64,000 bases of DNA from Pararhizobium mangrovi (GTDB lineage Bacteria > Pseudomonadota > Alphaproteobacteria > Rhizobiales > Rhizobiaceae): positions 1 to 64,000 of the forward strand of contig NZ_VHLH01000026.1 of assembly GCF_006516965.1 (NCBI RefSeq), given 5' to 3'. Below are positions 59,939 through 64,000 of the stretch, one piece after another. The translations under genes were made by a program, and so were the position numbers. Each line of letters opens with the position of its first letter. Position 1 is the first letter of the stretch. Under the pieces are notes generated by a model, which had not been told where the DNA came from, did not search any database, and saw only the letters and a list, made by a program, of their open reading frames with translations.

Positions 59939-60381
59939 ACTGCCGTTCCCAAAGCTTCCGGGGCGGTGAGAATGACGCCCTGCTGGCTGAAGTGCCGGTG
60001 CACGCCATCCAGGTAAGCCGTTTTCTGCTTCGAGGTCATGATGCTGGTGACCGGCATGTTCAGCGGCTCCTGCATGATCGCCAGCTTCGCTTCGTATGAG
60101 AGCGGACGGACGGCCTCGTCGTACTTCTCGCGGAACAGCTCGTTCTCTGCGCGCAGGATCGGAACACCGATCGTGAGCTTGCAGTAACCGCGCACTTCCT
60201 CCGGCGTCATGTCGCCAAGCTGCTCGGCGATCTCGTTGACCCACTGGCGCTGCAAGCGGTTCTGACGCGTCGAGCGCTTCCGCCCTTTCTCGATGTGAAT
60301 GGTGAAGGGTAGAGACTGCGCCGCGATGAGGCGGTACAGCATCTTTCGATCCTGATCGGTCTCAACGCTTCGCGTAGGCAT
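59935..60381 (-). CDS. NinB-like phage recombination protein
   Basis: The 148-residue protein has KGRKRSTRQNRLQRQWVNEIAEQLGDMTPEEVRGYCKLTIGVPIL, which resembles the RSLDQNRKLW block of lambda NinB, and later TSIMTSKQKTAYLDGVHRHF. NinB works in homologous recombination. The similarity is partial, so the name is tentative. It starts one base after the Rad52-like gene. Confidence 0.6.
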   Translation of the reverse strand: MPTRSVETDQDRKMLYRLIAAQSLPFTIHIEKGRKRSTRQNRLQRQWVNEIAEQLGDMTPEEVRGYCKLTIGVPILRAENELFREKYDEAVRPLSYEAKLAIMQEPLNMPVTSIMTSKQKTAYLDGVHRHFSQQGVILTAPEALGTAV

Positions 60382-60382
60382 G

Positions 60383-61087
60383 TCAGCCGGCCTCCAATTC
60401 GCTTTGCAGCGTCTCGGGCAAGCCGTCTGCCATCTTGCGGACTTCGCTCGTCAGATCCGCGTTCCAGTCGTCTGGTAGCCTTTCGCGGAGAGCCTTGACC
60501 TCGGTGTCTTTGCACCAGCGTCGAAGCTCTTCACGCGACTTGCTGTGCCGCAGATCTTCCTGAAGCGTTTTGAACGTCTCGCGCGCATCTGCCTTGGACT
60601 GCTTGGGCGCCGACTTCTCTTTGGTGTAACCATTGCTACTGGCCGGTGCAGCGTTTTCGACGCCAACGTTTGCCCGGCTTTTGTCGTAAAGCGCGAGACC
60701 GAACGGGTTGCCGAATGTGCGTAGTGCTCGCTTCAAGGCATCCGTGACGGCCTCTTTCGTTGCGCTCTCGTAGGCGTCTCCGATCTGCTTTGCGAAACCG
60801 GAACCGTAGCCCGTATCCTCACGATGTATGCTGCCGACCGAGACTCCCACGCGGGCAATGAACGCCACGGCAAAATTGCCCTTTTCGTTCTGTGCAGGAG
60901 GATGACATTCGCTCATCTCAACGATGTGGTAGGACCAGCCATCAAAGCCGAAAATGCGGTTGGCTTCGCTTATGGCATGCCAGCCTTCGATGTAATCACC
61001 CTTCGGTCCGAACTGGCCCTTTGGCTTCTGGACGTGACCCGGATCGAGCTTAGCGTTCAAAGAGGCGATCTGTTCTTCGCTGAACAT
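60383..61087 (-). CDS. Rad52-like single-strand annealing protein
   Basis: The 234-residue protein has the Rad52/Rad22 core: GPKGDYIEGWHAISEANRIFGFDGWSYHIVEM, VAFIARVGVSVGSIHREDTGYG and ESATKEAVTDALKRALRTFGNPFGLALYD. It probably anneals single strands in phage recombination. The C-terminal third is linker plus a helical domain. ATG 61087 forms TGATG with the Gp157-like gene. Confidence 0.85.
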   Translation of the reverse strand: MFSEEQIASLNAKLDPGHVQKPKGQFGPKGDYIEGWHAISEANRIFGFDGWSYHIVEMSECHPPAQNEKGNFAVAFIARVGVSVGSIHREDTGYGSGFAKQIGDAYESATKEAVTDALKRALRTFGNPFGLALYDKSRANVGVENAAPASSNGYTKEKSAPKQSKADARETFKTLQEDLRHSKSREELRRWCKDTEVKALRERLPDDWNADLTSEVRKMADGLPETLQSELEAG

Positions 61088-61587
61088 CACTTGACCCTCA
61101 CCGATAGTGTTTCCTTGCCCATCATCAATTCAGCGCCGGGGATCTCGTCGCCCCTCTTGAGGGCGTCTCCAATGGCTTTCTTGTCGGCTTTGCGTTCGGT
61201 CTGGAAATAGCCCTGCGGCAGCTCGTCGATCGCGGTGACGTTCACCGACACGGACGGCTTGCGAATGGACAGCGTGGCCTCGGGCAGCGTCAGCTTGTCC
61301 AGGTTGGCGCGTTCCATGATCGACAGCATGAGAGCGCTGAACGCTTCCTCCTGGCGCCCGTACCGCTTGCTGCGCTCCATGATGGCGCCGGCCCGTTCTT
61401 TGGCCGCGTCATTCATGCCCCGCGCGCTCTGACGGCGATCCAGTAGCCGCTCCATGACGCGCGTTAGATCGGTCTCGCCATCGAGCATGTCGGCACGCAG
61501 CGTCTCGTCGTCCTCAAGCTCCGGGTACTGGTCCATGAGCCGATCGATCTCGGCTTTGAGGTAGCCAGCCTCCATGTGCGCGTTCAT
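61087..61587 (-). CDS. Gp157-like phage protein
   Basis: The 166-residue protein has a long helical part and the typical end of the siphovirus Gp157 family: MERANLDKLTLPEATLSIRKPSVSVNVTAIDELPQGYFQTERKADKKAIGDALKRGDEIPGAELMMGKETLSVRVK. In Streptococcus phages this family is linked to phage resistance. It is usually beside annealing or recombination genes, as here. Confidence 0.82.
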   Translation of the reverse strand: MNAHMEAGYLKAEIDRLMDQYPELEDDETLRADMLDGETDLTRVMERLLDRRQSARGMNDAAKERAGAIMERSKRYGRQEEAFSALMLSIMERANLDKLTLPEATLSIRKPSVSVNVTAIDELPQGYFQTERKADKKAIGDALKRGDEIPGAELMMGKETLSVRVK

Positions 61588-61817
61588 TGCGAAAGCCTTT
61601 CCTGGTTCATGCGCGCTCGAAACAGCGCGTCTTTAGCGTCGGCCCATGAGTGGTCGGAATATTTCCGGTAGCGCTCATATCGGTCAGCGCGGCCCTCGGC
61701 TCTGGCCTGTAGCGCCCACCGCCTGTATTCGTGGGCGCGTCGGCGGCTCCCGCGCAAAAGACCAAGCCATGCCTGGTATTCTTTGACAGCTTGCGGGATC
61801 TCGACATGAGCGTTCAT
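61584..61817 (-). CDS. small basic phage protein
   Basis: The 77-residue protein is rich in Arg and aromatic residues (RGSRRRAHEYRRWALQARAEGRADRYERYRKYSDHSW). It may bind nucleic acid. It has ATGA and TGATG overlaps with its neighbours and no known family. Confidence 0.6.
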   Translation of the reverse strand: MNAHVEIPQAVKEYQAWLGLLRGSRRRAHEYRRWALQARAEGRADRYERYRKYSDHSWADAKDALFRARMNQERLSQ

Positions 61818-62062
61818 CAGACGCGTGCCTCCGCCGTCTCGTAGGCCGCATGCCGCTCGATCCCGGCATGAGCGAGCACCATTGCCCCAAGCATAAGGAT
61901 CGACCCGATCAGCACGGCGCTTGCGATGTAGTGGCGGGGAATGCTCAGACCTTCGCGGGTCTTCATCTCGCCCGTGACCCGAAAATCGGGCTCATGCGCC
62001 ACAGTCTCGCGGGCGGCGTCACGTGCAGCGCGACCAGCGGCTTCGCTGATGGGGCAGATCAT
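61817..62062 (-). CDS. small phage membrane protein
   Basis: The 81-residue protein has one membrane segment (YIASAVLIGSILMLGAMVLAHAG) after a charged N-terminus. MICPISEAAG at 62062 overlaps the upstream gene by ATGA. The function is unknown. Confidence 0.6.
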   Translation of the reverse strand: MICPISEAAGRAARDAARETVAHEPDFRVTGEMKTREGLSIPRHYIASAVLIGSILMLGAMVLAHAGIERHAAYETAEARV

Positions 62063-62370
62063 GCCGCCACCTCGTCGAGGTTTTCCTTCGGCAGAAGGCG
62101 GGTGGCACATTTGGCCTGGATCGTTGCGTAATCGCCGGCCGTGTCGACGCACCAAAGATGGTCATTCGCTACTGCGAGGACCTCCCAATAATGGCCCGCT
62201 ACATCGACTTCATCACCAACGTGAAAGTTGGCACGTTCCATCGAGACAGCGTCGGCGGACACGAATACGTCGCTGAAACTGTCGGTAAGCTGGACACGGA
62301 CCTTCTCGTCGAGAACGTATTCAACGGTTCCGGTCAGCGTCACACGATCGCCTTTGCGGTACTTGCTCAT
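62059..62370 (-). CDS. hypothetical phage protein
   Basis: This 103-residue protein reads like two small beta-barrel (SH3- or KOW-like) repeats: KYRKGDRVTLTGTVEYVLDEKVRVQL and FHVGDEVDVAGHYWEVLAVANDHLWCV. No family name is certain. Confidence 0.65.
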   Translation of the reverse strand: MSKYRKGDRVTLTGTVEYVLDEKVRVQLTDSFSDVFVSADAVSMERANFHVGDEVDVAGHYWEVLAVANDHLWCVDTAGDYATIQAKCATRLLPKENLDEVAA

Positions 62371-62408
62371 AGGTCATCCTCCATCCGCGCCATCGCGGCG
62401 CCGAGTTG

Positions 62409-62681
62409 CTAGGCGGCGCTGCGTTCGCGCCGAATCTCGTCCTGGTCGATGGGTTCCTGCATTGCGGCGCGCACAGAGGCGCAGATCGCGTCTTCGTCCT
62501 GCAGGTATTCAGGATCGCCGCCGGCATCGTCGATCTGCGTCGCCGCTGCATCCCGAATGCCGCAGAGGAAGTCCGCGAGTGCGATGCGCTGGCCGTCAGC
62601 GTCTTCGCCGGACGACAGCCGGCAGTAGCGACGGGCGATGCTGGCGATGCGCTTCTCGAACTCGGTGAGCGGGGCGTTCAT
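62409..62681 (-). CDS. hypothetical phage protein
   Basis: The 90-residue acidic protein (MNAPLTEFEKRIASIARRYCRL and a long acidic tail) has no recognisable domain. It starts three bases after the upstream stop codon, in line with the operon. Confidence 0.58.
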   Translation of the reverse strand: MNAPLTEFEKRIASIARRYCRLSSGEDADGQRIALADFLCGIRDAAATQIDDAGGDPEYLQDEDAICASVRAAMQEPIDQDEIRRERSAA

Positions 62682-62684
62682 GGC

Positions 62685-62906
62685 TCACGCCTCCCGTGCC
62701 GGCTTGGAAAGCTCTTTCGCTTTCGCTTTTGCCGCATCCTCGGTGTCGAACAGCAAGACAGTCTTGCCCTCGACAACATGAGCCCAGCATCCCCAACGAA
62801 CGTTGCACTGAACGCCGAACATCGCTTCCAACGTTGTGGTGTTAATCCACTGGTGAGCGCGGTGTTTGTTGCCCTGAACGGAATTGCAGAAAACGGGCTT
62901 GCTCAT
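62685..62906 (-). CDS. hypothetical phage protein
   Basis: The 73-residue protein has WINTTTLEAMFGVQCNVRWGCWAHVV and a Lys-rich end. It has three cysteines but no clear metal motif. Function unknown. Confidence 0.55.
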   Translation of the reverse strand: MSKPVFCNSVQGNKHRAHQWINTTTLEAMFGVQCNVRWGCWAHVVEGKTVLLFDTEDAAKAKAKELSKPAREA

Positions 62907-62940
62907 TGCTCATATCTCCCGATGTGGGGGGTGAAGGGGT

Positions 62941-63129
62941 TCAGCGTTCATCGCGAAGATCGCGGAGCGCGTCGGGATCGGGCTGGCTCTCGCCCCACGG
63001 GCAGAAGCCGGCTTCGTCTTCGATCTCACAGGCTTCTGCCGAGTACGCGCCGCAGAATGGGCAGATGCCGGAACTGTCTTCGTCGGGCGACATGAGCTTC
63101 CATTCGTCATATCCGGGGATCGCCATCAT
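62941..63129 (-). CDS. small zinc-ribbon-like phage protein
   Basis: The 62-residue protein has CPFCGAYSAEACEIEDEAGFC, four cysteines spaced like a zinc ribbon, in an acidic background. It starts at ATG 63129 or 63126. The much longer open frame upstream is not supported. Confidence 0.6.
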   Translation of the reverse strand: MMAIPGYDEWKLMSPDEDSSGICPFCGAYSAEACEIEDEAGFCPWGESQPDPDALRDLRDER

Positions 63130-63158
63130 CCGTGTCCTTTGCTGAGGGGGTGGAGGGG

Positions 63159-63824
63159 TCAGGCGGCAACCTTCTCGGCGGGCTGGTCCATGAACGGCGG
63201 CAAGGCCGCACGAACGTCGATCCTCATGGGCATCTGAATGCCGAAGATCTCTTCGACGCCGGTCCAACGGATCAGCGTCGGCGCGTGCTCGGCAGTTTGC
63301 TGAATGGCGATCCCGGGTACGGCGCCGCGAGTCTTGGCGAGCTCGGTGCCGATAAAACTCCATTCCTTGAGGTATGCAGGATTGAAGCCGGTGAACGAGC
63401 CGGGCGTACCGGAATACGACCCAGACGGGACGACGCCGCGCCAGTCGGGGTAAACACCATCGATCAGAACGTCGTATGCCGTCAGGATCGTTTCGCGGTT
63501 ATCTTCCTGATCCTTGACCTTGGTGATTTCAGTGATGGTCGCGGATCGAGCATCAGCGTCGACCATCAGCTCGCGCCTCGCCCCCATCATCTTCGGATGC
63601 TTGCACTGCGCGAAAGAGAAGCGCGGCAGCTTTACGATTACCGGCTCAACACACTCCCCCTCGGGGTCGTGTGCGACGAGCATGCGGTGCCCGTCTGTTG
63701 CGACCATGATGCAGCCGCCGTTCGCTGCCGGCTCAATGTGCACGCCGTTCAGGTTGTAACGGGTGAAATCCCGACCCTGCACTGTGGCAACCAACCGGAA
63801 AAGGTTCGCATCCATTCTCACCAT
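63159..63824 (-). CDS. short DnaN-like sliding-clamp homologue
   Basis: The 221-residue protein has two blocks that match the DNA polymerase III beta clamp: NLNGVHIEPAANGGCIMVATDGHRMLVA and DVLIDGVYPDWRGVVPS. Bacterial DnaN has about 370 residues, so one of three domains seems to be missing. It may form a phage-specific clamp or compete with the host clamp. MVRMDAN at 63824 follows GAGGAGAG, and the operators lie just upstream. It is the first gene of the leftward early operon. Confidence 0.68.
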   Translation of the reverse strand: MVRMDANLFRLVATVQGRDFTRYNLNGVHIEPAANGGCIMVATDGHRMLVAHDPEGECVEPVIVKLPRFSFAQCKHPKMMGARRELMVDADARSATITEITKVKDQEDNRETILTAYDVLIDGVYPDWRGVVPSGSYSGTPGSFTGFNPAYLKEWSFIGTELAKTRGAVPGIAIQQTAEHAPTLIRWTGVEEIFGIQMPMRIDVRAALPPFMDQPAEKVAA

Positions 63825-63871
63825 CTCGCTCTCCTCATCTGGGGCGGTGGCCCCGTTTGGCTGATGGGAAT

Positions 63872-63890
63872 ATGAAAGCATAACTTTCAT
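63872..63890. promoter_or_regulatory. phage operator 1
   Basis: ATGAAAG-CATAA-CTTTCAT is a perfect seven-base inverted repeat. It shares GAAAG-N5-CTTTC with operator 2. It lies 47 bases upstream of the clamp-like gene, where a prophage repressor would be expected to bind. Confidence 0.6.
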
Positions 63891-63907
63891 TGGGCCGCAA
63901 GAAAAAA

Positions 63908-63922
63908 GAAAGTACAGCTTTC
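63908..63922. promoter_or_regulatory. phage operator 2
   Basis: GAAAG-TACAG-CTTTC repeats the half-sites and spacing of operator 1, with centres 34 bases apart (about three helical turns). The rest of the right edge (63925-64000) shows no assured gene; an ATG at 63975 reading rightward could open a divergent repressor gene but is cut by the window end. Confidence 0.6.
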
Positions 63923-64000
63923 AAAAAGCTATTTTGGCGAGTGAGACTCGACTCAGTCTTCCGGTTGCGCTTCAATGAGAACGAAGCAGGAACATAAGGG

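Noticed and set aside
63975-64000. Start of a divergent cI-type repressor gene
   Set aside because: Only eight codons are visible and no ribosome site is present, so it is kept as a possibility and not listed as a gene.

Overview
The window looks like a chromosomal segment of a GC-rich alphaproteobacterium of the Hyphomicrobiales (Rhizobiales). Pointers are a phosphatidylcholine synthase (Pcs), the hybrid suf operon order with two cysteine desulfurases, an Irr-type iron control element, EcfG-type general-stress promoters (GGAAC-N16-CGTT), the ATPase-inhibitor zeta subunit (DUF1476), and two kinds of palindromic intergenic repeat that I remember as common in this order. The genus cannot be fixed from sequence alone.

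Layout. 0-8.5 kb: the end of an unidentified gene, hspQ, a UbiH/F-type hydroxylase, pcs, a four-gene BMP-type ABC importer probably for purine nucleosides, and rpsD. 8.6-12.4 kb: ttcA, an inositol-monophosphatase-family enzyme, a Bcr/CflA exporter, a CGFS glutaredoxin and BolA. 12.5-17 kb: a leftward purine operon purC-purS-purQ-(small lipoprotein)-purL, with purB nearby at 20-21.3 kb. purL has no ordinary start codon for its conserved N-terminus; an ATC with a well placed Shine-Dalgarno is the best candidate. 17-23.7 kb: zeta subunit, small hydrolase, orphan receiver, DUF2189 membrane protein, purB, a membrane protein, rpe and a LivK-type binding protein. 23.9-29.4 kb: a maturation cluster for a molybdenum hydroxylase (flavin reductase, CoxD-like MoxR, CoxE-like VWA, two XdhC-type proteins, a MocA-like fusion) without the catalytic subunits. 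29.4-39.6 kb: PRC-barrel stress protein, DEAD-box helicase, Bcp, a 1130-residue AsmA-like protein, tyrS, anmK, a methyltransferase and a hydrolase.

39.7-48.1 kb is the suf operon (cysteine desulfurase, sufB, sufC, sufD, a VOC protein, sufS, sufT, sufA), read from a promoter whose predicted start lies in an Irr-type box. Between sufB and sufC sits a 665-bp composite: two direct copies of a 142-143-bp palindromic element with 28-bp inverted ends, on either side of a GIY-YIG nuclease gene. This is the best candidate here for an under-described mobile system. 48-55.5 kb: an MHS-type symporter, cyoABCD plus SURF1 (bo3-type quinol oxidase) and dps with an EcfG-type promoter.

55.8 kb to the end: tRNA-Val(CAC) is followed at once by a tyrosine integrase, and then about 8 kb of tightly packed leftward genes (xis, zinc and winged-helix proteins, DUF1364 nuclease, NinB-like, Rad52-like annealase, Gp157-like, a short DnaN-like clamp). 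At the right edge are two matching palindromic operators. This is the integration end and early-left operon of a prophage whose other end lies outside the window.
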